DNA of 64,000 nucleotides from Candidatus Bathyarchaeia archaeon (lineage in GTDB: Archaea; Thermoproteota; Bathyarchaeia; Bathyarchaeales; Bathycorpusculaceae). The notes under the pieces were generated by a model. The model had not been told where the DNA came from. It saw only the letters and a program-made list of their open reading frames with translations, and did not search any database. A program made the position numbers and the translations under genes. Of the stretch, positions 36,343 through 45,057 are shown piece after piece (positions within the stretch are counted from its first letter, which is position 1; each line of letters opens with the position of its first letter). The DNA lies in assembly GCA_041447175.1 (NCBI GenBank), contig CP166960.1, positions 1,690,519 through 1,754,518 on the forward strand, given 5' to 3'.

Positions 36343-36560
36343 CTATGAGGTCACTTGGGAAGGGTCAATCAATTTTGAATAAACAAATTATGCCTTGACT
36401 ATTTCCTTGGAGGTACTCTTAAAATTTGCGGGATTTCACGTTTGCCTGTTCTCCGTGATGGTGCAGCAGGTTTTTTGGGAAACATGGTTTCCTTGAGGAA
36501 AAACGGGCGGACTATTTTTATACGACCTAAAACGTAGTTTCAGGAAAGGAAGCATTCTAT

Positions 36561-37199
36561 TTGACAATCACCGTTGATGATGCTGGCAGCGGCGACCTGC
36601 TTTTCGGCATAGTAATAGGGGCTTACCGCGATGAGCCTGAAGCATTCCGCTATGACGTTGTTGATGTGAAGTTCTTTCAAACTGAGCTATTCCGCAAAAA
36701 AGAGTATCTCACGCAGACTGCGATAATAGTGAATCAACTGCTGAACCGGCTGCAACCAAAGCCAGACGAGGAAATTCACGTTTGCCAAGGCTACATATTT
36801 GACGAAGCCGTAGAGGACCTGCGCAAGACGTATGGTGAGAGAGTCCAGCGAATCAAAGTCATCGGAGAACCTCAAAGGCTAATCGAAATTGCCTACCTCG
36901 ACGAAATCCGAAACCTTGGTTATGAGCCGCTGCCTGAAAGAGATGAGAAGCGAGGCAAAAGCTTTTTCCACATGATGCGTTGGCTCAAAGCCAACCCCAG
37001 CATGATAAAATATGCAAAGACAGGGTGGCCTAGGCTTGCAAGGTACCACATGTTTAAGCCATACCATCAAAAAAACGAAAAAAACAAATTTACAGCAGTT
37101 TGCGTTAAATGCGGAAAAGAATGTGAGGTCCCATTTAAGCCAGATAGCAGTCGCCCAGTCTACTGTAAGGCATGTTGGGGAAAAAAGAAAAACAACTAG
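36561..37199 (+). CDS. Possible RNase H-fold protein with C-terminal zinc ribbon
   Basis: A 212-residue protein with TTG start after a purine-rich GGAAAGGAAG. The N-terminus TVDDAGSGDLLFGIVIGAY resembles the first strand-turn of RNase HII (DEAGRG...), suggesting an RNase H-like fold; later EIHVCQGYIFDEAVEDL and VIGEPQRLIEIAYLDEI supply further acidic residues. The C-terminus is a zinc ribbon, CVKCGKECEVPFKPDSSRPV then YCKACW, similar to ribbons in archaeal nucleic-acid proteins. Nuclease activity is inference. It is monocistronic. Confidence 0.55.
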   Translation: MTITVDDAGSGDLLFGIVIGAYRDEPEAFRYDVVDVKFFQTELFRKKEYLTQTAIIVNQLLNRLQPKPDEEIHVCQGYIFDEAVEDLRKTYGERVQRIKVIGEPQRLIEIAYLDEIRNLGYEPLPERDEKRGKSFFHMMRWLKANPSMIKYAKTGWPRLARYHMFKPYHQKNEKNKFTAVCVKCGKECEVPFKPDSSRPVYCKACWGKKKNN

Positions 37200-37301
37200 T
37201 AAATAGGGTTCATTTTTCTCGTTTTGATTCGTTTCTTAGTCTACAATGGCGTAGGTAAAAGCATAAATTCTAAAAAGACTATTTGAAGTGGGGTTATCAT
37301 T

Positions 37302-37523
37302 ATGTGTTTGGGACGCGTAGTTATGCGTTGCCCTTACTGCAACCAACATTTTGCGGTCACAAGACCTGACAGCATGCATCCGTGCTGGTCGTTTGAGAAG
37401 CCAGCGGCGGATTCTGTTGATAAAAGTGTGATAGAGCAAACTTTTGAATGCGGAAATCCTCAATGTGGAGCTAAATTCACCATTTACTGGTTCGATTCAC
37501 CGCTGGCTTTGAATCTGGCATAG
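37302..37523 (+). CDS. Small zinc-ribbon protein
   Basis: A 73-residue protein with MRCPYCNQHFAV and ECGNPQCGAKFTIYW, which supply pairs of Cys for one zinc site. Translation may begin at ATG 37302 or at ATG 37323 (MRCPYC). No partner or family is clear; such proteins often bind nucleic acids. Confidence 0.6.
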   Translation: MCLGRVVMRCPYCNQHFAVTRPDSMHPCWSFEKPAADSVDKSVIEQTFECGNPQCGAKFTIYWFDSPLALNLA

Positions 37524-37594
37524 CTTCGGTGCTGAAAAGCGAATCTCAAACTCCCCTTTTCTTTTTCAAAAAAAGTTGGTTATGTGGAGGAGAA

Positions 37595-38707
37595 TTAGTC
37601 TTCTCTCCACTTGAACAGTTTCACTGCCGCCACAAGAATAACGGCTGTAATCGCCGCAACAATGCCAATGTCTATGAGGGCACCGTTCAAGTTGCCGTAG
37701 ACCATGACGTTGTTTAAGCCTTCCACTATGTAGAACAAGGGCAGGACGTGGGCGATGTTTTGGAGGTATTCGGGCATGATGCTTATGGGGAAAAAGGTTC
37801 CTGCCAGAAACATCATGGGGAACGTTACGACGTTTCCGATGACGCCTGCCGTTTCAGGGTTCTTGGTGACTGTACCCACCAGCATACCCAACGCGGCGAA
37901 AAGCGTGGGACCTAAAATCAAAAACGGAACCAGCCCAAGGGTCAAGTTTACGTGGGCTCCGAAAGCAAAAATCCCGACTGCAACCATCAGCAGAAAACTT
38001 GCGAATGTGAGCACGATGTACCAGAGGATTTTGGAAATCAACCATTCCATCTTGGTCAAGGGCGTGAGGGATAACTGTTTGAAGATTTTGTTTTTCTTAT
38101 ACTCCGAGGAGATGTTGACCAGCGAAAACATGGGGCTGACCAAGATTGAAAAGCCGATAAGCCCCGGAATCAGAAGGTCAACATATTGTGGGTTTTCAAA
38201 GCCGATGGTGCTTTGAGTGTAACCTATCACGGGGGTTCCGTTAAAAAGTTGCAGGTTAAACATGTTTGAGACGGCGCTCACGGTTCCCACGATTATGCCG
38301 TTTGTGCTGGAAGTGGGGTTACCGTAGATTGTGATGTTAACAGGGTTACCTGCAAGGTAGTTTGCCGAAAAGTCAGCGGGAATTATGATGCCGTCAGAAG
38401 TGGCGTGTTCAGCTAAGTAACTGGTGAAGTTGCTGGTTTCCACAGTGATAACGCTTATGGTGTTGGAGCTGTTAAGTGCCTGCAGAAACTGGCTGGATAT
38501 ATCCATCTGAGGAAACGCAAAGGGCCCGGTGTCTTGGTTTTGGGTGTAAACGTTAATTGTATTTGAGCCGCCTCCGGAGAAGATGGAACCAAAAATCACA
38601 ATCAAAATTACAGGAAAGATTAAGCCAAAGAACAAGCCAACCTTGTTTCGTAGGTAACCTCGGCTGAACACCTTAAAGTCTGAAAGGATTCGTTTTCCAC
38701 TTGACAT
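37595..38707 (-). CDS. ABC-2 type transporter permease
   Basis: A 370-residue permease of an ABC-2 exporter. One N-terminal helix (VGLFFGLIFPVILIVIFGSI) is followed by an extracytoplasmic domain of about 150 residues, then five helices, including VDLLIPGLIGFSILVSP, WYIVLTFASFLLMVAVGIFA and MFLAGTFFPISIMPEYLQNI, the last being a hallmark of this family. The start ATG 38707 has GGAG at 8 bases; the open frame to 38734 is not used. It directly follows its ATPase gene. Function: drug, lipid or peptide export, unspecified. Confidence 0.88.
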   Translation of the reverse strand: MSSGKRILSDFKVFSRGYLRNKVGLFFGLIFPVILIVIFGSIFSGGGSNTINVYTQNQDTGPFAFPQMDISSQFLQALNSSNTISVITVETSNFTSYLAEHATSDGIIIPADFSANYLAGNPVNITIYGNPTSSTNGIIVGTVSAVSNMFNLQLFNGTPVIGYTQSTIGFENPQYVDLLIPGLIGFSILVSPMFSLVNISSEYKKNKIFKQLSLTPLTKMEWLISKILWYIVLTFASFLLMVAVGIFAFGAHVNLTLGLVPFLILGPTLFAALGMLVGTVTKNPETAGVIGNVVTFPMMFLAGTFFPISIMPEYLQNIAHVLPLFYIVEGLNNVMVYGNLNGALIDIGIVAAITAVILVAAVKLFKWRED

Positions 38708-38708
38708 G

Positions 38709-39689
38709 TTACCGACTCCGATTAGAAACACCATGTTGATTTTCGTCTGGGTTTATTATTTCACCTTGTGAGTCCACTTCGCCACTTACCAGCTTAATGA
38801 AAACATCATCTAAGCTGTCGCGTCGCGTCTGAATTTCACCCCAAGACAGCTTAGATTCTTCAGCAGCCGCCAACGCAGCCAACGCATCAATTTTCTTCTT
38901 CAGAGGGATACATATGATTTCCTGTTTAGCATCATAGCTAACTTCTAGTTCTGTGTTTGCTTTGATGTAGTCGGCAAGTTTTTGGCTGCCTTGAATTTCA
39001 AGGCGTTCCCCTGAACCGTGTTGCTGTATGATTTCAGTTGTGGTGCCCATGGCTGCAATGTGCCCGTGATTCATAATGGCAACCCTGTCCGAGAGCTGCT
39101 CGGCTTCATCAAGATAATGAGTGGTCAAAATGATGGTTTTGCCTTTAGTCTTCAAAGTCCGAATAACCCCCCAAATTGCCCTGCGCGCATTTGGGTCCAA
39201 ACCAGTTGTGGGTTCATCAAGAAAAAGCAAATCCGGCGAGTTCACCAACGACAAAGCCAGCCCTGTTTTCTGTTTCTGACCGCCCGAGAGGTTTTCAAAC
39301 AGGGTTTTTGCGGAGTCTTCCAGCAGAACGTCTCGGAGAATTTGGTCAGGGTCCACTTTCACGTTGAAGAGGTCCGCGTAGTAGAGGATTGCTTCGCGGG
39401 GGTTTGTTTTCTCAAAAAACGTGAACTGCTGGGGAATTACGCCGATTTTTTTGTGTAACGTGTAGCCGTCTTTCCACGGGTCTAAACCTAAAACTTTCAC
39501 GTCACCGCCGTCTCTTTCACGCAAGCCCTCCATGATTTCGATGCTGGTGGTTTTGCCTGCACCGTTGGGCCCAAGCAGCCCAAAAACTTCGCCTTCGTTG
39601 ACTGTGAAGGATATGTCATCCACAGCGTTTATGGCGCCGTAGGTTTTTTTGAGGTTTGTAACTTCAATTGAAATCATCTTTTGACCCAC
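38709..39689 (-). CDS. ABC transporter ATP-binding protein
   Basis: A 326-residue ATPase that drives the adjacent ABC-2 permease. Walker A LLGPNGAGKTT, Q-loop IPQQFTFFEKTN, signature NLSGGQKQKTGLAL, Walker [14 protein letters not shown] and the H-loop ILTTHYLDEAEQLSDR are all present. The C-terminal about 90 residues (LEIQGSQKLADYIKAN onward) form the extension found in DrrA/CcmA-type exporters. The permease begins right after its stop. The sequence pair looks like a duplicated type of the second system at 39809-41583. Confidence 0.93.
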   Translation of the reverse strand: MGQKMISIEVTNLKKTYGAINAVDDISFTVNEGEVFGLLGPNGAGKTTSIEIMEGLRERDGGDVKVLGLDPWKDGYTLHKKIGVIPQQFTFFEKTNPREAILYYADLFNVKVDPDQILRDVLLEDSAKTLFENLSGGQKQKTGLALSLVNSPDLLFLDEPTTGLDPNARRAIWGVIRTLKTKGKTIILTTHYLDEAEQLSDRVAIMNHGHIAAMGTTTEIIQQHGSGERLEIQGSQKLADYIKANTELEVSYDAKQEIICIPLKKKIDALAALAAAEESKLSWGEIQTRRDSLDDVFIKLVSGEVDSQGEIINPDENQHGVSNRSR

Positions 39690-39808
39690 CTTAGAGTTGG
39701 GGAAGCCAGCTTATTCATATTGTTTACTGTTCTCCTACGAAAGGAGGCATGGTTCAAAATATAGCTACCCAACGGCAACTATGAGCAACTATTTAGTTTA
39801 CCAACAGC

Positions 39809-40639
39809 TTAACCTTGCTTTGACAAAATCTCCTCTCTTCGAAACAGCTTCATGCCGAAATAGAACACACCTACATCCAACAGCCCAAACAAACCAATCA
39901 TAACCGCCAGCAACGTAGGACCCAAAATCATTAAGCCTGAAACCTGCCCAAAAACCAGCCCCAAAATAGGCAGCAGAAGCACTACGCTGATTTGTTGAGC
40001 TTCTTTGAAGCCTTTCACGCGCGCAGAAATTATAACGGTTAAGCCTATGCTGCATAGGGCAAGGGTGGGAGTGACGCCAAAAATCATAATCAGCCAAACC
40101 AAGTTAGGAATCAAAAGCATGCCGCCAAACATGCTAAAAGTTGCCACGTCAATGATGACTGCGTAAACGGCAAAGGACACAAACGTAACCGCCAAGGCAG
40201 GAATTAAGCTAACCAAGATTTTGCCCATCAACAACTCTCCATCCGTTAAGGGCGTGGCAAGGAGAGCTTCGATGGTTTTGCGTTCTTTTTCTCCTGCAAA
40301 GCTGTCCGAGCCCATCACGCTTGAAGCCATGATGGGGATGATTAGGAAAAACGGTGCAAAGAAGTACACGGACATGATGTAGACCATGATTTGGTCGGGC
40401 GTGAAGTTGGCAAGCTGCGCTTGAACATCTGAAGGCAAGTTGGCTATCAAGGGCAAGAAGTCTTGCATGGAGTTCTGGGAGCTGCCGAGGGAAGAGGTGT
40501 TGGAAATTAGCAGGACAATTGAGGGAAGCACCACGGAGAATATCAGGGGAACGAGGAGTATGGGTAAAAGGACCTGATTGTTGCGTTTGATTTCAAGCCA
40601 GTCCTTCTTGAAGACCAGCCAGACATTGTGGCGGTTCAT
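39809..40639 (-). CDS. ABC-2 type transporter permease (NatB-like)
   Basis: A 276-residue permease with six hydrophobic segments. The cytoplasmic loop MGSDSFAGEKERKTIEALLA is the NatB/YhaP-type hallmark, and TPLTDGELLMGKI follows it. The ATG overlaps the stop of the upstream ATPase in ATGA, so the two are coupled. The outer loop has a small hydrophilic region (SSLGSSQNSMQDFLPLIANL). Substrate unknown; Na+ or drug export is known for relatives. Confidence 0.87.
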   Translation of the reverse strand: MNRHNVWLVFKKDWLEIKRNNQVLLPILLVPLIFSVVLPSIVLLISNTSSLGSSQNSMQDFLPLIANLPSDVQAQLANFTPDQIMVYIMSVYFFAPFFLIIPIMASSVMGSDSFAGEKERKTIEALLATPLTDGELLMGKILVSLIPALAVTFVSFAVYAVIIDVATFSMFGGMLLIPNLVWLIMIFGVTPTLALCSIGLTVIISARVKGFKEAQQISVVLLLPILGLVFGQVSGLMILGPTLLAVMIGLFGLLDVGVFYFGMKLFRREEILSKQG

Positions 40640-41583
40640 GCTGTTGCCTCCGCGTTAATCAGCTTAAGGTACGCTTCCTCTAAGGATGGTCTGAGCACGT
40701 TAACGGACAGAATCTGCCCTTCCGCCTCCACAATATCGGAAACGATTGCGGGCGTGGCGGCGCGGGCATCGTCCACCTTCACCCTGAGGCTGGCGTCCTG
40801 CCGATTCAAAAAGACTTCCACAGCCTGGGGGTTTGCTTTCACCGCCGTCACAATTTTGGGCGTCACCTGCACTAAATCAATCTGCACTGTGGGTTGCCCG
40901 CTGATTTTTGCCCGCAACTCATCAGGTGAACCCAAAATCACGCAGGTGCCCCGATTCATAATCAGAACCCGTTGGCACAGTTTCTCGGCGTCCTCTAAGT
41001 GATGCGTACAAAGTAGGATGGTGCTTTTTTCCTGCTGGCTAAGCGCCGCCATGAGGTCACGGATTTCCTTTGCGGATTGGGGGTCTAAGCCTGCAGTGGG
41101 CTCGTCTAAGAAAAGAATCGGCGGCTTATGCACCGTAGCGCGCACGATGGCAAGTTTCTGTTTCATGCCCTTGCTGAAGGCGCCGACCTTGTCGTTTCGG
41201 CGGTCCCATAAATTGAAGAACTCTAAAAGCTCCTTGATGCGGCGGCTGCGTTCCTGCGCGTCCGAAAGCCCGTATGCCTGAGCGAAAAAGTGCATATTCT
41301 CCAGCGCCGTCAGCCGCTCATACAAACTGGGGTTTTCGGTTAAGATGCCCACAGATTGGCGCACCTTGAGGGGTTCCTTGTAGATGTCGTATCCCGCGAC
41401 GGCGGCTGAGCCCGCAGTGGGGGAGAGGAGGCAGGCAAGCATACGCAGGGTGGTGGTTTTTCCAGCGCCATTGGGTCCAAGCAGCCCGAAGACTTCGCCT
41501 TGGTTAATTTGGAGATTTAGGCCATTAACTGCCGTGAAGCCGTTGAACTTTTTGGTTAATCCCTCGGTGGTGACGCTGAACAT
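40636..41583 (-). CDS. ABC transporter ATP-binding protein (NatA-like)
   Basis: A 315-residue ATPase with Walker A LLGPNGAGKTT, signature FSKGMKQKLAIV, Walker B ILFLDEPTAGLDP and switch His in LLCTHHLEDAEKL. The variation SKGMKQ in place of SGGQ is usual in this subfamily. It overlaps the permease gene by 4 bases. The C-terminal segment with VDDARAATPAIVSDI is the regulatory extension. This is the second ABC-2 exporter in tandem; both pairs lie on the same strand 170 bases apart and could be in one operon. Confidence 0.93.
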   Translation of the reverse strand: MFSVTTEGLTKKFNGFTAVNGLNLQINQGEVFGLLGPNGAGKTTTLRMLACLLSPTAGSAAVAGYDIYKEPLKVRQSVGILTENPSLYERLTALENMHFFAQAYGLSDAQERSRRIKELLEFFNLWDRRNDKVGAFSKGMKQKLAIVRATVHKPPILFLDEPTAGLDPQSAKEIRDLMAALSQQEKSTILLCTHHLEDAEKLCQRVLIMNRGTCVILGSPDELRAKISGQPTVQIDLVQVTPKIVTAVKANPQAVEVFLNRQDASLRVKVDDARAATPAIVSDIVEAEGQILSVNVLRPSLEEAYLKLINAEATA

Positions 41584-41687
41584 GTAGGCGCCTCTTTCGG
41601 ATAGGCATGTGTTGGGTTAAGAATTTAAAATTGACGCATACCCACCACGAAAAAAGCCATAATTGTAAGGTATTTCGCTGACTTAGG

Positions 41688-42494
41688 CTAATTGTTTGTT
41701 GCCGAAGGGTTCTTTTGGGCGACTTTTGCGATGGCAAGGGAACCCGCAAAAACCATACTGTTCAGGAAGGTCAATTCTTTACCTGAATCGGTGAGGATGA
41801 CGGTACGCAGCGGGGAGACCTCAATGACGGTTCCTTCGCCTGCAGCCATAAACGTGGTTATCACTCTGTCGCCTTGCTGGTAAGGAAGCCTGACGTTTGG
41901 GGTTTCTTGCCCTTGATGAAGACGTGTAATCACTGCCGCACCCGAACTGATGGCGTTGTTAGGGATGGTAAGCAGCCCCACTTCGGTACGTATCCGCGTA
42001 ACCAACGCACTTATCTCAACAACAGTCCCAGGCATGTTATTAACTAAAACGGCGTCGCCAACGCGAAACTTGTGCGTAAAAAAGACCAAGGCGCCTGCAA
42101 GAATGCCCCCGACAAAAGTGGAAATGAGCAAGCCGATGGTTATGGAGGCAAAGCCTGCGCCTGTGAGTAGGGCTTCGGGCGGAACGTTAAGGACGTTTAG
42201 AACCGCAAACAACATAACCAGAACGGCTATGGCGCTCATGAAGTACTGCACGATGGTGCTGGCTTCTTCGCCTAGATGCTTAGCTATTGGGGGTTTGGAG
42301 CGGTTGATGAACACAAGGATGGTGAGCCAAAACCCCGCTATGATTGTGATTCTTATGATTTGGCTGGCAAGCTGGGAGATGTCGATGGGTTCCAGCACGA
42401 AAGTGTTGAAGAGAAACAGGGCGCCAGCTGCTGTTGCAATCAGAAGGACAAGCCCAATGGCGACGCGTTTGACAGAGTTAAAGATGCTTGGCAC
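41688..42494 (-). CDS. mscS: Small-conductance mechanosensitive channel (MscS family)
   Basis: A 268-residue channel that would release solutes on hypo-osmotic shock. Three to four N-terminal helices are followed by the pore helix region LLTGAGFASITIGLLISTFV and the beta domain FRVGDAVLVNNMPGTVVEIS, TRIRTEVGLLTIPNNAISSG, all typical of MscS. The pore helix is Gly/Ala-rich as expected (GGILAGALVFF). The C-terminal domain is short. In cells that accumulate N-acetyl-beta-lysine such a channel is logical. It is transcribed toward the ABC operon, 104 bases upstream. Confidence 0.9.
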   Translation of the reverse strand: MPSIFNSVKRVAIGLVLLIATAAGALFLFNTFVLEPIDISQLASQIIRITIIAGFWLTILVFINRSKPPIAKHLGEEASTIVQYFMSAIAVLVMLFAVLNVLNVPPEALLTGAGFASITIGLLISTFVGGILAGALVFFTHKFRVGDAVLVNNMPGTVVEISALVTRIRTEVGLLTIPNNAISSGAAVITRLHQGQETPNVRLPYQQGDRVITTFMAAGEGTVIEVSPLRTVILTDSGKELTFLNSMVFAGSLAIAKVAQKNPSATNN

Positions 42495-42659
42495 GTCATC
42501 GTTCCTTTAAATTGGTATTGCAGGGCGGGTTAGTAAGCTTTGTTCTTTCATGCAGGGGCAGGTTCATGCTAAAACCATGCCAAAACCGCATGTGTTACCG
42601 CAAAATAGAAAAATACCTAACGCCAAATATGCCAGCATAACTTTGAAGAGGATACGCAG

Positions 42660-42881
42660 ATGAAGCTAAACAAAACCGATGAACAAGTCATAGCCGCCCT
42701 TAAAGAAAGCAAAGAGTTAACCCTTGCAGAAATCACCGAGAAGACAGGGGCACCCAGCAAGAAGGTCTTCAAGTCACTGCGCAAACTTTTCGAAAGCGAA
42801 ATGATTGACTCCAACGCCCGCAAATACCACTTGCTTACGGATAAGCCGCCAAAGAAGGGCAAAGACGAAGCCGCCGAGTAA
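42660..42881 (+). CDS. Small winged-helix protein
   Basis: A 73-residue protein that is almost only a helix-turn-helix: DEQVIAALKESKELTLAEIT, then KKVFKSLRKLFESEMIDSNA, and the wing RKYHLLTDKP. The layout is the MarR/ArsR-like minimal winged helix. GAGGAT precedes the ATG by 6 bases. The last 10 residues are charged. It stands between the MscS channel (divergent) and the tRNA-Thr gene; it may regulate a neighbour, but nothing shows which. Confidence 0.72.
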   Translation: MKLNKTDEQVIAALKESKELTLAEITEKTGAPSKKVFKSLRKLFESEMIDSNARKYHLLTDKPPKKGKDEAAE

Positions 42882-42965
42882 AATTGAACCGCGTTTTTGT
42901 TTAGCGCCATTGTATTTTTTAATCAAATCTAAAAAGACCGTACTTTGGGGATAAAGAGGTTGGAG

Positions 42966-43039
42966 AGCCTCGGGCGGGCTTTGCTCCCGCGGCCTGCTGC
43001 TTACAAGGCAGCCGCTCTGCTGGGCTGAGCTATCGAGGC
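42966..43039 (-). tRNA. tRNA-Thr(UGU), aberrant D- and T-loops, perhaps a pseudo-tRNA
   Basis: Cloverleaf on the minus strand: acceptor GCCTCGA/CCGAGGC with an A-C mismatch at 7-66, D stem GCTC/GAGC, anticodon arm GCTGC-CTTGTAA-GCAGC (anticodon UGU), T stem GCGGG/CCCGC. The T-loop is AGCAAAG instead of TTCRANN, so the invariant T54 and T55 are missing. The D-loop is AGCCCAGCA, where G18 is replaced by A; G19 and C56 remain. CCA is not encoded, unlike in the other three tRNAs here. Both changed positions normally touch each other (18-55). It could be a decayed copy or a functional oddity. Confidence 0.75.
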
Positions 43040-43041
43040 AT

Positions 43042-43225
43042 CACCGCGTTTTGCCCAGATTACACCAACACATGAAAACATACCCAAATAAAAGTTACTG
43101 CCAGAAAGAGGATTTCGCGTTTTCCTTGCTGGAAAAGAGTGTACTTACAGGTTTATGCAAGTATCAATCCGATTCCAATCACAAGCTAAAACTTTAAAGA
43201 GAAACTGACTACCCAGAACCAAGGG
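43042..43225. other. Upstream region of tRNA-Thr
   Basis: Contains a possible minus-strand TATA element (CTTTTATTT on the minus strand, about 43088-43098) 50 bases before the tRNA. Nothing else is seen. Confidence 0.3.
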
Positions 43226-43456
43226 ATGAAAATTTGGCAAAAGTTGTGCATGAAGGTTTTCCACCAAAATGCCATTAATGCGGGGAAAAGGCACTTGTTG
43301 TAATACGAGAACGAATATTGGACGTATACGTTTGATAAGAAAACAGGAAAATACACGAAAGAATTAATCGACGTAGAAATCCGTTGCCCAAACTGTAATG
43401 CAAAACTGAAAAAGGAATTTCCGGAGGGCTTGTGCAAATTTTCAGATGAAACTTAG
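43226..43456 (+). pseudogene. Small zinc protein gene with in-frame stop
   Basis: From ATG 43226 a frame reads MKIWQKLCMKVF to AGKRHLL, meets TAA, and continues without a break in the same frame as YENEYWTYTFDKKTGKY to RCPNCNAKLKKEFPEG and a normal stop at 43456. The second part is clearly protein-like, with a Cys pair, but has no start codon of its own. A point mutation making TAA is the simplest explanation. Confidence 0.45.
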
Positions 43457-43458
43457 CT

Positions 43459-44967
43459 TTAAAAAGCTAAGGCATCAATATTGATTTTGTAATATTCGTC
43501 TTCTTTCTCAACTAAATTTGCAAAAACTAGTTTACTCAGCACATCCTTTAGGTTGATACCTTCATTAAATTCGTTAAACTTTTCCATGAGTTGAGTATAA
43601 TCTTTTTTTGCGTCTGATAGATAATATAAAATAAGTGCAGAAATAAAGTCATTTTTATCAACTCTATCGCGTCCATAATGAACCATAAGCTTCTTAGTTA
43701 TTTTGCCTAATTTAATAATAGTCGTTTTTGTATCAATTTCTTTTTGAAGGATAAATTTGGCAAAAAGCGCTCTTACTTCAGGATTAGGACTAAGTCTAAA
43801 GGCACCTTTGAAAACATCCTGTACAGTTTTTTCCAATTTTTCGCAAAGCAAATCTTGGATATTGATACTTTTGCCGAAATTTTCCTCAAATCTCCGCTTT
43901 GCAACTGAAATCAGATCGGAATCGTGACAAACCAAAATGGATTCCGTATTTTCTCTCCAAAATTTCTTAGTCTTAAAATGCCCCAGATTCATCTTGTTCA
44001 AATTAATTGAACTAACAACTAAAGCTTTATCTGTGATAACAAGTTTAGCATGAATTGGACCCACGGGTGTCTTAACCTCAATTTTTTGGGCAATGAGGTC
44101 CCTAAACATGTTTTCTAACCTGTCAGTAAAATCTCGGCTTCGTGCCCCAGTCATTATTTTTATAGGGATGCTTTTGTTTATTGCAAGATTGGTCAAGAAT
44201 TTTGAAAAATCTTGATCAGTGAAACTCTCGGTCGAAATATATATCCATTTATCTGCAGTTTCAATTATACTACTAAGAAGTGTTCGTCCTCTGCAGTCAA
44301 AAGGTGTAAGATATAGCTTGTTTTCAGGAGTTGAAACAGGCGGACAAAGCGCTATTGGATAGTGAAGAATCCAGTGGTCTTTATGAATTAAATCAACTTT
44401 TTCTGGCAAGTCAAATATTTTTTTCCCATTTTCTTGGACTATATCGAGAACTTTTTTTCTGATTTGACCATCAAAGCCATTCTGGTCTAAGACAAATAGC
44501 TGAAGTAAAGTTTCAAATTGCACATTAAATTCATGAAGCTTACTTTCATCACCTCTAAATATTATTGCCGCATCCAGTTCTTCCGCGTGTGTAAAATTTG
44601 CTGATAAAGCAATAGCGCTTTTATCTGTAACAATGAATTTTCCATGAAAAGAATACCATCTTCCAAAAGCGGTTCTTGTTTCACGTGGGTCCCCAACATT
44701 CCATTTGTTGAAGTATATTGAGGCTCCGCATTCAGCTAGTTGGATAAATCTTTCTTCAACACGGGGTCTCAAGTCATCATTAATGCTGTCGTAAGGAAGA
44801 GTCAATATTTCTACTTGAACATTTTTTTTAAGTAAATCAGTTAATACGTCAAATACTTCTTCACGGTGAATCTGGAACATAGCGATTCTTACGTATTTGG
44901 TGGCTAACGCAATTTCGTTAATAATAAAAGGAACCGCTTCTGTTCCAAACTCGAATATTGTTTCCAA
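43459..44967 (-). CDS. Phospholipase-D-family protein, possible restriction nuclease
   Basis: A 502-residue protein with two HKD motifs: SFHGKFIVTDKSAIALSANF near residues 106-125 and PIHAKLVITDKALVVSSINL near 305-325. Paired HKD motifs form one active site that hydrolyses phosphodiesters. The remaining about 170 C-terminal residues are helical and end in a winged-helix-like segment (LKDVLSKLVFANLVEKEDEY), plausible for DNA binding. Just upstream on the same strand, 90 bases away, lies a DNA methyltransferase. PLD-type restriction enzymes exist (BfiI, NgoFVII), so a restriction role is likely but inferred. The start is TTG 44967. Confidence 0.75.
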   Translation of the reverse strand: METIFEFGTEAVPFIINEIALATKYVRIAMFQIHREEVFDVLTDLLKKNVQVEILTLPYDSINDDLRPRVEERFIQLAECGASIYFNKWNVGDPRETRTAFGRWYSFHGKFIVTDKSAIALSANFTHAEELDAAIIFRGDESKLHEFNVQFETLLQLFVLDQNGFDGQIRKKVLDIVQENGKKIFDLPEKVDLIHKDHWILHYPIALCPPVSTPENKLYLTPFDCRGRTLLSSIIETADKWIYISTESFTDQDFSKFLTNLAINKSIPIKIMTGARSRDFTDRLENMFRDLIAQKIEVKTPVGPIHAKLVITDKALVVSSINLNKMNLGHFKTKKFWRENTESILVCHDSDLISVAKRRFEENFGKSINIQDLLCEKLEKTVQDVFKGAFRLSPNPEVRALFAKFILQKEIDTKTTIIKLGKITKKLMVHYGRDRVDKNDFISALILYYLSDAKKDYTQLMEKFNEFNEGINLKDVLSKLVFANLVEKEDEYYKINIDALAF

Positions 44968-45057
44968 TTGCCCCCGTCCAGTAGAGTCTATTAGGCGGTC
45001 TTCGTTAATAATTCTTACAGTGACATCAACGAAGAGGTGACTTCTGAAAAGGACAAT

